Source: Thiosocius sp963808165
GTDB taxonomy: Bacteria; Pseudomonadota; Gammaproteobacteria; Chromatiales; Chromatiaceae
Direction: 5' to 3'
Length of the DNA stretch: 64,000 nt
NCBI GenBank assembly: GCA_963808165.1
Contig: CAWEET010000017.1
Location: 6,968-70,967, forward strand
The notes beneath the pieces are model-generated. The model was not told where the DNA came from. It made no database searches and was given only the letters and a program-made list of their open reading frames with translations. The position numbers and the translations under genes are program-made. Positions 24,982 through 33,484 of this stretch are shown piece by piece (within the stretch, counting starts at the first letter, position 1; each line of letters begins with the position of its first letter).

Positions 24982-26373
24982 ATGCAGGAATACGATGTAG
25001 TGGTGATTGGCAGCGGGCCGGCCGGCGAAGGCGCCAGCATGAGATTGTCCAAACAAGGCCAACGGGTCGCTGTTGTCGAGGTGCAGGATCAGGTCGGCGG
25101 AAACTGTACCCACAAGGGGACGATTCCCAGCAAGGCGCTACGCCATGCGATCCAGTTGCTTGCCGATTATCGCCATCATCCCCTGTTTGAACACACCGTG
25201 GGATTCATGGACGTATCCTGGCCGCAACTGCTGCGGACCGCCGACGAGGTCATCTCGCGCCAGGTCAGTATGCGCCACCGGTTCTACGGCCGGAACCGGG
25301 TCGATGTGATCCATGGCAGGGCGCGGTTTCTGGACGCCAACAGCATCGAAATCGAGCGACCGGGCGGCAATGCGCTGCGCATCAATGCCAGGCATTTCGT
25401 GGTGGCGACCGGCTCCAGACCATACCGGCCGCCGGAGCTCGACTTCACCGACCCACGCATCGTGGACAGCGACACCGTGTTGCAGATGGGAGACACGCCG
25501 CGGCGTGTGACTATCTATGGTGCGGGTGTGATCGGCTGCGAATATGCCTCCATATTTGCCAATCTCGATGTCAAGGTTAACCTGATCAATACGCGCGACC
25601 GGCTGCTCTCCTACCTGGACGATGAGATCACCGATGCCCTCAGCTACCACTTGCGCGACCAGGGCGTGGTGATTGTGCACAATGAGACTATCGCCAAGGT
25701 CGAGAGCAGCGACAAAGGCGTGGTGTTGCGCTGTAAATCGGGCAAGGAGGTGCGTTCAGATATCCTGTTCTGGGCCAACGGTCGTAGCGGAAATACCGAG
25801 GACATGGGCCTCGACCATGTCGGTGTCAACATCAATCAGCGAGGCCAGATCGAGGTCGATGAGACCTTCTGCACCAGCGTCGAGAACATCTATGCGGTCG
25901 GTGATGTCATCGGCCCACCGGCCCTGGCAAGCGCCAGCTACGATCAGGGACGTTTTGCCGGAAACCGGATTGCAGACGGCAGTTGTGACTGGGAACTGCT
26001 GGGCGACGTCCCGACCGGCATCTACACCAGTCCGGAGATCAGTTCGGTGGGACGCACGGAAAGGGAATTGACTGAACAGAGCGTCCCCTACGAAGTTGGC
26101 CGCGCCGATTTCAAGAACCTGGCGCGCGCCCAGATAGCGGGCCGCAGCGTCGGCATGCTGAAGTTATTGTTTCACCGTGAGACGCGGGCTCTGCTGGGTA
26201 TCCACTGCTTCGGGGAACAGGCCTCAGAGATCGTGCATATCGGCCAGGCCATCATGTCTCAACCGGGCGAGGCGAATACCATCGACTATTTCGCCAACAC
26301 CACGTTCAATTACCCGACGATGGCGGAGGCATATCGCGTGGCGGCGCTGTACGGGCGCAACCGTATCAAATGA
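24982..26373 (+). CDS. sthA: Si-specific NAD(P)+ transhydrogenase (soluble)
   Basis: A 463-residue FAD flavoprotein that equilibrates NADPH and NADH in the cytoplasm, mainly using NADPH to reduce NAD+. It starts MQEYDVVVIGSGPAGEGASM (FAD dinucleotide fold). In place of the CxxxxC redox disulfide of lipoamide dehydrogenases it has GGNCTHKGTIPSKALR, a single cysteine, as in SthA. The second nucleotide fold is VTIYGAGVIGCEYASIF, and YAVGDVIGPPALASASYDQG is the FAD-binding C motif. ATG 24982 follows AGGAG. In a PHA-storing cell it would help balance the NADPH used by PhaB. Confidence 0.95.
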   Translation: MQEYDVVVIGSGPAGEGASMRLSKQGQRVAVVEVQDQVGGNCTHKGTIPSKALRHAIQLLADYRHHPLFEHTVGFMDVSWPQLLRTADEVISRQVSMRHRFYGRNRVDVIHGRARFLDANSIEIERPGGNALRINARHFVVATGSRPYRPPELDFTDPRIVDSDTVLQMGDTPRRVTIYGAGVIGCEYASIFANLDVKVNLINTRDRLLSYLDDEITDALSYHLRDQGVVIVHNETIAKVESSDKGVVLRCKSGKEVRSDILFWANGRSGNTEDMGLDHVGVNINQRGQIEVDETFCTSVENIYAVGDVIGPPALASASYDQGRFAGNRIADGSCDWELLGDVPTGIYTSPEISSVGRTERELTEQSVPYEVGRADFKNLARAQIAGRSVGMLKLLFHRETRALLGIHCFGEQASEIVHIGQAIMSQPGEANTIDYFANTTFNYPTMAEAYRVAALYGRNRIK

Positions 26374-26463
26374 GGTTGAATGCGATGTGCGGCGCTCAGC
26401 GCGGTGGTTATTGCTCCGGCAACTGAATGTTTGGATATTCAGCCAGCCTGTACCGGCCCTCTT

Positions 26464-26913
26464 TCAGACGTCCTTTTTGCCCACCTGCGAGGCATTGATC
26501 ATGTCCTGCCAGAGCTGCATGTTCTGCTCGCCCAGCTTGACCCAGTAGTCCATCGGGGTACCTTCGAGCGCCTTGCCCATCTGCTGCTGAATGGTCTTCT
26601 GCTGTTCGCTGAAAAAGCGCAGGCTGGTATCGAGGTACTCGGAGAAACCGGAGTGCGCGGCGACACCGTAGTTCTTGATGAAGCGCGAGAGGATGTCTGC
26701 CGAAAACAGCGGCTCGCCGCCAGACTCCTGCTCCATGATGATCTGCAGCAGGATGTTGCGGGTGATGTCCTCGTTGCTCTGCCTGTCTACCACCTTGAAC
26801 AGAATCTCTTGCAAGACCATCTCGCGGACTTCGTCGAGCGTGATGTAGCGGCTTTCGGTGGTGTCGTAAAGGCGACGGTTCGGGTACTTTTTGATCAGTC
26901 GCTCAGCAGCCAT
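26464..26913 (-). CDS. phaR: polyhydroxyalkanoate synthesis repressor
   Basis: A 149-residue PHA-responsive repressor. The N-terminal DNA-binding domain is IKKYPNRRLYDTTESRYITLDEVREMV, the strongly conserved PhaR/PHB_acc_N signature, and the middle domain (ILLQIIMEQESGGEPLFSADILSRFIKNYG) binds PHA granules. Repression is relieved when granules titrate the protein. The gene lies downstream of phaB on the same strand, and candidate TGCA-centred binding sites lie before phaE. Confidence 0.95.
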   Translation of the reverse strand: MAAERLIKKYPNRRLYDTTESRYITLDEVREMVLQEILFKVVDRQSNEDITRNILLQIIMEQESGGEPLFSADILSRFIKNYGVAAHSGFSEYLDTSLRFFSEQQKTIQQQMGKALEGTPMDYWVKLGEQNMQLWQDMINASQVGKKDV

Positions 26914-26990
26914 GCGCGGGCACCCCTGACGCCCTTGGCCCTAAGGCCTTGTCAACAATTGAAAAAACAGTATACGTGACGGTGCACCGG

Positions 26991-27021
26991 AAAGGCACGG
27001 CGGACCGGGGTCCGCCATGCC
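26991..27021 (-). terminator. intrinsic terminator after phaB
   Basis: Reading the reverse strand, a 12-base stem GGCATGGCGGAC / GTCCGCCGTGCC with a four-base loop is followed by TTTCC. It starts 3 bases beyond the phaB stop and separates phaB from phaR. Confidence 0.7.
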
Positions 27022-27023
27022 GA

Positions 27024-27761
27024 TCAGTGCATGTGCTGTCCACCGTTGGCGGCCAGATTGGCGCCGGTGATGAAACCGCCATCTTCCGACGCGAGGAAGG
27101 CGACCAGGGCCGCGATCTCCTCCGGTCGCCCCAGTCGTCCCACCGGGATCTGCGCGATGATCTTATCGCGCACGTCCTCGCGCACGGACATCACCATCTC
27201 GGTGGCGATGTAGCCCGGCGACACCGTGTTCACCGTGACACCTTTGCGCGCGACCTCCTGGGCCAGGGCCATCGTGAAGCCGTGCATGCCGGCCTTAGCC
27301 GCACAGTAGTTGGTCTGGCCGAAACAGCCTTTCTGGCCGTTGAGCGATGAGATGTTCACCACGCGTCCCCAGCCCTCGTCCATCATCGGCGCGACGAACT
27401 GGTGGCTGACGTTGAACACGCTGTCCAGGTCTGCGTTGATGACCTGTCGCCAATGTTCGGCAGTAATTTTTTTGAATGAGGCATCGCGCGTGATGCCGGC
27501 GTTATTGACCACGATGTCGACCCGGCCGACCTGCGACTCGACGGCCTCCTTCATACGCGCGCAGTCGTCATAGTCACCGACGTCGCAGGCCAGAATGAGA
27601 GGATCGAAGGATTGTGCTGCTGCCCAGGCCTTGGCCTTTTCCTCGTTGCGATAGGTACTCACGATGCGGGCCCCATGTTGCGCCAGTCGCGCGCAAATCG
27701 CTGAGCCGATACCGCCCGTGCCCCCAGTTACCAGTGCTACCTTACCGTTCAGATCAGTCAT
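27024..27761 (-). CDS. phaB: acetoacetyl-CoA reductase
   Basis: A 245-residue short-chain dehydrogenase that reduces acetoacetyl-CoA to (R)-3-hydroxybutyryl-CoA with NADPH, the monomer for PHB. NADP-binding motif is VTGGTGGIGSAICARLA; NNAG and the catalytic Ser, Tyr, Lys (ISSLNGQKGCFGQTNYCAAKAG) are intact. PhaB-specific TVNTVSPGYIATEMV is present. The decayed end of a thiolase gene lies directly upstream, 1 base from its start, so phaB was once the second gene of a phaAB operon. Confidence 0.95.
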   Translation of the reverse strand: MTDLNGKVALVTGGTGGIGSAICARLAQHGARIVSTYRNEEKAKAWAAAQSFDPLILACDVGDYDDCARMKEAVESQVGRVDIVVNNAGITRDASFKKITAEHWRQVINADLDSVFNVSHQFVAPMMDEGWGRVVNISSLNGQKGCFGQTNYCAAKAGMHGFTMALAQEVARKGVTVNTVSPGYIATEMVMSVREDVRDKIIAQIPVGRLGRPEEIAALVAFLASEDGGFITGANLAANGGQHMH

Positions 27762-27762
27762 T

Positions 27763-28010
27763 TCAATCTACGCTCTCCAATGCCATTGCGACCCCCTGGC
27801 CGCCACCAATACACAGTGTAGCCAATCCTTTCAGCAGTGTGTTCACGCTGCATGCGATGGCGTCGTCGCACGGAATCCGTGCCGCGGGCGCCGATCCGGG
27901 TGGCCGAGGGAGATGGCTCGTCCGAAGCCATCCACCTTGGTCTATCCAGGCCGAGGTGCTTGTCGAGGGACATCGGCGGCGCAGCGCAGGCCCCGTTCGC
28001 CTCGTTGAGA
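27763..28010 (-). pseudogene. phaA: remnant of acetyl-CoA acetyltransferase, 3' end only
   Basis: The last 22 codons before the TGA read KGLATLCIGGGQGVAMALES, the thiolase C-terminus with the CxG active-site cysteine. Further upstream the homology hops between frames: GRAISLGHP (catalytic His) in one, IGARG and MQREHTA in another, and LLNEANGACAAPPMSLDKHLGL (the NEA motif) near 27996-28005. At least three frameshifts are needed to restore about 85 thiolase residues. The N-terminal 300 residues, including the acyl-accepting Cys, are gone. The gene cannot make an enzyme; a thiolase elsewhere must feed PhaB. Confidence 0.85.
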
Positions 28011-28184
28011 AGGGTACTGGAGTAATGACCAGGCGACCTTCCCGGGACACTTCCGCCAGGGGCGGGGCGGACAAACTCAAGCACGTGCCTGATCCGCGGG
28101 ACGATGCGGGGTAGGACGAAAAAAGAACTAGAATAGCAGCGCGCTGCCTTGGGACGTCGTGCCGTGCCCGGTGGCACGATGAGC

Positions 28185-28202
28185 TTTGTTGCACCGCACA
28201 AG
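28185..28202. promoter_or_regulatory. phaR: candidate PhaR operator 1 upstream of phaE
   Basis: TTTGTTGCACCGCACAAG is a near-dyad of the TTGTGCA-type, about 105 bases before the phaE start. It resembles the element at 28218-28239 and those before aceA and glcB. Known PhaR proteins bind TGC/GCA dyads at pha promoters; the assignment here is inference. Confidence 0.5.
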
Positions 28203-28217
28203 AATGCGTGCTAGCGT

Positions 28218-28239
28218 ATTTTGGTGCAGTGCACAAAAT
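28218..28239. promoter_or_regulatory. phaR: candidate PhaR operator 2 upstream of phaE
   Basis: A near-palindrome centred on TGCAGTGCA, flanked by ATTTTG on the left and CAAAAT on the right, 69-90 bases upstream of phaE. Its half-sites match operator 1, 15 bases away. A position just upstream of or overlapping the phaE promoter would suit repression. Confidence 0.55.
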
Positions 28240-28307
28240 TGGCGCACACGCCGATCCACTGAACACACAGAAGTGATTGCCACAAACCACCCTGGACCTC
28301 TGAAATT

Positions 28308-29801
28308 ATGAGCAAAAACGCTAACAGCTGGAACGAATCTTTGATGAAGGACTGGGCCAAGACCCAGCAGCAGTACTGGGAGACCTGGAGCGATTTCGCC
28401 AAGAACGCGGGCGCCGCAGTTCTCGGTGGCAACAACGGCCAGACATCCCCGGCCAACCCGTTTGCATCGATGGGCCAATTCGGGACAAACCCGTTCGGGC
28501 TGAACCCGTTTACCCAGAACCCATTTACCCAGAACCCGTTTACCCAGAACCCGTTTACCCAGAATCCCTTCCTGCAGCAGGCCAATCCCTTTACCAACAA
28601 CCCCTTCGCTCAGCTCGGCGCCAGCGCCAATCCGTTCCAGGGGGCCGTCGAGCAGTGGTGGTCCGCGATGAGGCCGAATATGCCGGGCGACGTCGGTACC
28701 GTTGCCCAGCGCTTCTACGACATGGGCAAGAACTTCATGTCGATGGCCGAGGGCACCTTTGGTGCGGCGGCCCAGGAACAGCCCGATGCCGCGATGGATA
28801 TGTGGATGACGTCGATGCACACCGTGTTGGAGCAATGGATCAACCAGATCCAGAACAACATGGACATCATCACCCCCGATCTGCCGGGTGTCAGCGGTAC
28901 GACCCTGACCGCCTGGGCGCAGCTTGCCGATTCGGTCGCGCCCTGGATGAACATGTCCCAGCATTTCCTCAAGGAGGTCGCCGAGGGACACCTGCCGGGC
29001 GGCATCGAGATGCCGGGTGTCGGGGCTGCGCAGGAGCAGTTCCTGCGTGCGCTGTCGGTGCCGGGTCTCGGCTACACACGCGAGCAGCAGGAGCGATTGC
29101 AGCGCCTGGCGCGCCATCTGCTCACCTACCACGATGCCTTCCGAGGCTACAAGCTTGCGTTCGCCAAGACGGCGCTGTCCACGCTCGACGCCGTGCAGAA
29201 GCGTCTGCAGGAAATGCACAAACAGGGCAACAAAATCGACTCGTTGCGTGGCCTCTACGACATGTGGGTCGACGCCAGCGAGGAGGTGTACGCCGAGTTC
29301 GCGATGAGCGACGAGTATCAGGTGGTCTACGGTGATCTTGTCAATGCGCTGATGCAGGTGCGCAAGGACATGAATGAGCTGACCGAGCACCAGTACGAGC
29401 TGATGAACATCCCGACCCGCTCGGAGATCGACACCATGCAGCGTCGGCAACAGGAAAACAGGCGTGAGAGCCGGCAGCTCAAGCACGAACTGGCGCTGTT
29501 ACGCGCGCAGCTGGAGAAGCTGGGCGGCACCGGCTCGAGTGGAGCCGCAAGGACTCGCGCGCGCAGCAGCGATCCGGCTCAGGATAGCCTGCCGATCGGC
29601 GATGCCGCGGATGATCTGACGGAGATCAAGGGCATTGGTCCGAAGATGATGGAGAAGCTCTACGCCGAGGGCATCAAGAACTTCAACCAATTGGCCAAGA
29701 TGAACGCCAAGTTCGCGGAGCAGTTGGATGAAACGCTCAATACGCAGGGGCGGATCCTGCGTGACGATTGGATCGGGCAGGCCAAGAAACTGCTTGGTTA
29801 A
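28308..29801 (+). CDS. phaE: class III PHA synthase subunit PhaE with NPF repeats and terminal HhH
   Basis: Partner subunit of the class III polyhydroxyalkanoate synthase, 497 residues against about 360 for the Allochromatium PhaE. Residues 1-45 are a helical start (WAKTQQQYWETWSDFAKN). Residues 50-105 contain about ten NPF tripeptides, four as TQNPF tandem repeats. The PhaE core runs to about residue 390 (YEFAMSDEYQ-type segment EVYAEFAMSDEYQVVYGDL, then MNIPTRSEIDTMQRR). After a coiled-coil, residues about 440-497 form a helix-hairpin-helix like domain (LTEIKGIGPKMMEKLYAEGI). phaC follows 22 bases later. Confidence 0.92.
   Translation: MSKNANSWNESLMKDWAKTQQQYWETWSDFAKNAGAAVLGGNNGQTSPANPFASMGQFGTNPFGLNPFTQNPFTQNPFTQNPFTQNPFLQQANPFTNNPFAQLGASANPFQGAVEQWWSAMRPNMPGDVGTVAQRFYDMGKNFMSMAEGTFGAAAQEQPDAAMDMWMTSMHTVLEQWINQIQNNMDIITPDLPGVSGTTLTAWAQLADSVAPWMNMSQHFLKEVAEGHLPGGIEMPGVGAAQEQFLRALSVPGLGYTREQQERLQRLARHLLTYHDAFRGYKLAFAKTALSTLDAVQKRLQEMHKQGNKIDSLRGLYDMWVDASEEVYAEFAMSDEYQVVYGDLVNALMQVRKDMNELTEHQYELMNIPTRSEIDTMQRRQQENRRESRQLKHELALLRAQLEKLGGTGSSGAARTRARSSDPAQDSLPIGDAADDLTEIKGIGPKMMEKLYAEGIKNFNQLAKMNAKFAEQLDETLNTQGRILRDDWIGQAKKLLG
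28501..28565 (+). repeat. 15-base tandem repeat encoding TQNPF
   Basis: The unit AACCCGTTTACCCAG is repeated about four times with minor base changes inside phaE. It encodes NPFTQ in each copy. Near-identical copies imply recent expansion by slippage. The repeat number may vary between strains without breaking the frame, because the unit is a multiple of three. Confidence 0.85.
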
Positions 29802-29823
29802 GACACTGGAGGATTGACAGAAG

Positions 29824-30885
29824 ATGATTCCGTTTCAAATGCGACCCGACGAGATCCTGGCCGAGGCTCGGGGATTCAATGAAAAGCTGGCCAAGGGCGT
29901 CGGCAACCTGATGGAAGTCGGCGATATCCCCAGTGGGGTCACGCCGAAAGAACCGGTGTACAAGGAAGACAAGCTGGTCCTTTACCGCTTCAAGGGCAAG
30001 AAGCCCGCAACCAATAAGACACCGTTGCTGATCGTCTACGCATTGGTCAACCGTCCTTACATGACCGATCTTCAGGAAAACCGCTCGACCATCCAGGGTC
30101 TGTTGGAGGCGGGGCAGGATGTCTACCTGATCGACTGGGGCTACCCTGACGCGGCCGATCGCTATCTGACCCTCGACGACTACATCAACGGCTACCTGGA
30201 CCGTTGCATCGATGTGATCTGTGCGCGTCACGGCATCGACAAGCTGAATCTGCTGGGCATCTGCCAGGGTGGTTCGTTCAGTCTGTGCTACTCGGCCATG
30301 CATCCGGCAAAGGTCAAGAACCTGGTCACCATGGTGACCCCGGTGGATTTCAAGACCCCCGACAATATGCTCAGTCATTGGGTACAGAATATCGACATCG
30401 ACCTGCTGGTCGACACCCAGGGAAACATCCCGGGTGAGATGCTCAACTGGACCTTCCTTAACCTCAAGCCCTACCAGTTGATGGCGCAGAAGTACCTGGG
30501 CGTGGTCGATCTGCTGGATGATCCCAAGGCGCTGAAGAATTTCATGCGCATGGAGAAATGGATCTTCGACAGCCCCGACCAGGCCGGTGAGACATTCCGT
30601 CAGTTCGCCAAGGACTTCTTCCAGCAAAACAAGCTGATGAAGGGTGAGGTGCAGATCGGCGAGTACACGGTCAACCTGCGTGACATAAAGATGCCGGTGC
30701 TGAACGTGTACGCCGAGCAGGATCATCTGGTACCGCCGGATGCCTCGCGGGCGATGAAGAAGGCTGTCGCGAGCAGGGATTACACCGAACTCGCCTTCCC
30801 GGGCGGCCATATCGGCATCTACGTCAGCGGCAAGTCACAAAAGACCATCCCGCCGGCGATCGGCGAATGGTTGAACGAGCGGTAG
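29824..30885 (+). CDS. phaC: class III PHA synthase catalytic subunit
   Basis: Polymerises (R)-3-hydroxyacyl-CoA into PHA at the granule surface. The 353-residue length is that of class III PhaC (about 355). The lipase-like box is GICQGG with nucleophile Cys in LNLLGICQGGSFSLCYS; Asp is in YAEQDHLVPPDAS and His in FPGGHIGIYVSG. It is preceded by GGAGG and lies 22 bases after phaE. A strong terminator follows at 30915. Confidence 0.97.
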   Translation: MIPFQMRPDEILAEARGFNEKLAKGVGNLMEVGDIPSGVTPKEPVYKEDKLVLYRFKGKKPATNKTPLLIVYALVNRPYMTDLQENRSTIQGLLEAGQDVYLIDWGYPDAADRYLTLDDYINGYLDRCIDVICARHGIDKLNLLGICQGGSFSLCYSAMHPAKVKNLVTMVTPVDFKTPDNMLSHWVQNIDIDLLVDTQGNIPGEMLNWTFLNLKPYQLMAQKYLGVVDLLDDPKALKNFMRMEKWIFDSPDQAGETFRQFAKDFFQQNKLMKGEVQIGEYTVNLRDIKMPVLNVYAEQDHLVPPDASRAMKKAVASRDYTELAFPGGHIGIYVSGKSQKTIPPAIGEWLNER

Positions 30886-30914
30886 TGATACTGCGCTGAG
30901 CAGTGGGCCCCGGC

Positions 30915-30946
30915 GGCCCGCCACCTTGAGGTGGCGGGCCGTTTCT
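30915..30946 (+). terminator. intrinsic terminator after phaC
   Basis: A perfect 11-base stem GGCCCGCCACC / GGTGGCGGGCC with loop TTGA followed by GTTTCTTG. It ends the phaEC operon 30 bases after the phaC stop. Confidence 0.85.
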
Positions 30947-31271
30947 TGTTTGTCCGGCGGCCGGGCCTGTGGTCGTCCCCCGGGGAACCGTGTTCCCCCC
31001 TCGCGGCGGATTGTCTCTCTTTTCGGCGGGGCCGTGGTGGCTGGGTCTTCCGGTTCTTGGTCGCAGCTGCCCCGGGGCGACCAGCCTCGCCGCACTGGGG
31101 GACATCGGCCCGGCAACTCCAGAATGCGCTCCCGCGGCGATCTCCTCCCAGTCGGGCATCATGATTGCGCCCCTCTATGATGAGGTCGCTGGATTAACTA
31201 TAAGAATTTTGCACGGTGCGCTCTTAGTCTTTACGGCCAGTAATGGACTGAAGATCGAGAGTAGTCTTGTC
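30947..31271. promoter_or_regulatory. intergenic region with candidate glcB promoter and TGCA-type site
   Basis: No gene is supported in these 325 bases. Near the glcB end a TTTTGCACGGTGCG element (31207-31220) resembles the dyads before phaE, with ACTATAAG just upstream as a possible -10 context. The rest is GC-rich spacer. Confidence 0.4.
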
Positions 31272-33467
31272 ATGACAGAGCGTACAAACGCAGGCGGCCT
31301 GCAGGTTGCACAACAGCTGTTCACATTCCTGGAAGCAGAAGCCATCCCCGGCACCGGCGTGGATTCAGCCGAGTTCTGGGCCGGCTTCGGGCAGATCGTC
31401 GCGGACCTGGCCCCGGTCAACCGTGCCTTGCTCGAGACGCGCGACCGGATTCAGGCCGAGATCGATGCGTGGTGCAAGGCCCACCGCGGCCAGCCGTTCG
31501 ATATGCCTGCCTACAAGGGCTTTCTGACCGAGATCGGCTATCTCGTGCCGGAGGGTGAACCGTTCAGTATCACGACCGACCGGGTCGACGACGAGATCGC
31601 GAAGATTGCCGGGCCGCAGCTCGTGGTCCCGGTGAACAATGCCCGCTATGCGCTCAACGCGGCCAATGCCCGCTGGGGCAGCCTGTATGACTCCTTCTAC
31701 GGCACCGACGTGATCCCCGACGAGGGCGAGCTCCAGAAGGGGCTGACATTCAATCAGAAGCGCGGGGCCGCTGTGGTGGCGCGAGTCTGCGAGTTCCTCG
31801 ATCGGGTCGTGCCGCTGACCGACGGTTCACATGCCGATGTCACCGAATACGCGCTGGCCAGTTTCAACGATCACCGCGGGCTTTCTGCGACGCTGGCCGA
31901 TGGCCAGACCACTGGCCTGGTCAATCCGGCCGAATTCGTCGGCTACCGTGAAGAAGACGGCCGCCTCAGCAGTGTCCTGCTGTGCAACCATGGACTGCAT
32001 ATCGATATCCTGATCGGGCGCGACGATCCAGTGGCGAAGCTGCACCCGGCTCGCATCAGAGATGTCCAGCTGGAGGCGGCGATCACCACGATCATGGACT
32101 GCGAGGATTCGGTGGCCGCCGTGGATACCGAGGACAAGGTTCAGGTCTACCGCAACTGGCTGGGCCTGATGCGCGGCGACCTCAGCGAAACCTTCTACAA
32201 GCAGGGCAAGCCGGTCGATCGCGTGCTGCACGCGGATCGTGACTACACGTCCTCGCGCGGCGGAGAGCTTTCGCTATCCGGGCGCAGCCTGATGCTGGTC
32301 CGCAACGTCGGCCACCTGATGACCAACGAGGCGATCCTCGACCAGGCCGGTGCCGAGATCCCGGAAGGCATGCTCGACGCGATGATCTCCGGCCTGATCG
32401 CGATGCATGATCTGCAGGGCAAGGGAAGGTACCGCAACTCGCGTGCCGGCAGCGTCTACATCGTCAAGCCCAAGATGCATGGCCCGGAGGAGGTCGCCTT
32501 CACGAATACGCTGTTCGGTCGGGTCGAGGAGGTGCTGGGGATGGCGCCCAACACGCTCAAGGTCGGGATCATGGACGAGGAGCGCCGCACCACGGTCAAT
32601 CTGATGGAGTGTATCCGGGCAGCGAGTGAGCGTTTGATCTTCATCAACACCGGCTTTCTCGACCGCACCGGTGACGAGATCCACACCAGCATGGAGCTTG
32701 GCCCGGTCCTGCCGAAGGCCGAGATCAAGGAGCAGCCGTGGATCGCGGCCTACGAAGACTGGAACGTCGACGTCGGTCTCGCCTGCGGTCTGGCGGGCCG
32801 CGCCCAGATCGGCAAGGGCATGTGGGCGATCCCGGATCAGATGGCGAACATGGTCAAGACGAAGATCGCCCACCCCGAGGCCGGGGCCAACTGCGCCTGG
32901 GTGCCTTCGCCGACTGCCGCTGTGCTGCACGCGATGCACTACCACGAGGTCGACGTCGCGCAGCGACAGGCCGAGCTCAAGACGCGCGAGCGGGCAAATC
33001 TGGATGACATCCTCACGCCGCCGTTGATGCCGGACCCCTCGCGCCTGAGCGCCGAGCAGGTACAACGCGAACTGGACAACAATGCGCAGGGCATTCTCGG
33101 CTACGTCGTGCGCTGGATCGATCAGGGGGTCGGGTGCTCCAAGGTGCCGGATATCCACAATGTCGGGCTGATGGAGGACCGCGCGACACTGCGAATCTCC
33201 AGCCAGCACATTGCGAACTGGCTGCACCAGGGGATATGCGACGAGGCCCAGGTGGTCGACACTTTGAAACGTATGGCGCTGGTGGTCGACGAACAGAACG
33301 GCGCCGACCCGGCTTATCGGCCGATGGCGCCTGCCTATGACGGGATTGCCTTCCAGGCGGCGCTCGACCTGGTATTGAAGGGGCGTGAGCAGCCTAGCGG
33401 TTACACCGAGCCGGTGTTGCATGCGCGGCGCGCCGAATTGAAGGTCCTCATGCAGCAGGTGTCCTGA
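31272..33467 (+). CDS. glcB: malate synthase G
   Basis: Condenses glyoxylate with acetyl-CoA to malate, the second glyoxylate-shunt step. The ATG at 31272 gives 731 residues, near E. coli GlcB (723); the frame is open further upstream into the spacer. Recognisable GlcB segments are NARYALNAANARWGSLYDS, TTIMDCEDSVAAVD, KPKMHGPEEVAFTNTLF, GIMDEERRTTVNL and NCAWVPSPTAAVLHA. The isocitrate lyase gene lies two genes downstream, with a malic enzyme between them, so the shunt and gluconeogenesis are clustered. Confidence 0.97.
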   Translation: MTERTNAGGLQVAQQLFTFLEAEAIPGTGVDSAEFWAGFGQIVADLAPVNRALLETRDRIQAEIDAWCKAHRGQPFDMPAYKGFLTEIGYLVPEGEPFSITTDRVDDEIAKIAGPQLVVPVNNARYALNAANARWGSLYDSFYGTDVIPDEGELQKGLTFNQKRGAAVVARVCEFLDRVVPLTDGSHADVTEYALASFNDHRGLSATLADGQTTGLVNPAEFVGYREEDGRLSSVLLCNHGLHIDILIGRDDPVAKLHPARIRDVQLEAAITTIMDCEDSVAAVDTEDKVQVYRNWLGLMRGDLSETFYKQGKPVDRVLHADRDYTSSRGGELSLSGRSLMLVRNVGHLMTNEAILDQAGAEIPEGMLDAMISGLIAMHDLQGKGRYRNSRAGSVYIVKPKMHGPEEVAFTNTLFGRVEEVLGMAPNTLKVGIMDEERRTTVNLMECIRAASERLIFINTGFLDRTGDEIHTSMELGPVLPKAEIKEQPWIAAYEDWNVDVGLACGLAGRAQIGKGMWAIPDQMANMVKTKIAHPEAGANCAWVPSPTAAVLHAMHYHEVDVAQRQAELKTRERANLDDILTPPLMPDPSRLSAEQVQRELDNNAQGILGYVVRWIDQGVGCSKVPDIHNVGLMEDRATLRISSQHIANWLHQGICDEAQVVDTLKRMALVVDEQNGADPAYRPMAPAYDGIAFQAALDLVLKGREQPSGYTEPVLHARRAELKVLMQQVS

Positions 33468-33484
33468 CCCGGCGTCGGAACGGC

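Noticed and set aside
28501..28565. Short tandem repeat considered as CRISPR or minisatellite
   Set aside because: No spacers; the 15-base units are in frame and encode TQNPF inside phaE.
28128..29486. 452-codon reverse-strand frame opposite phaE
   Set aside because: Repeats such as GKRVLGKRVLGK simply mirror the NPF-coding DNA repeats; no family resemblance and no ribosome-binding site.
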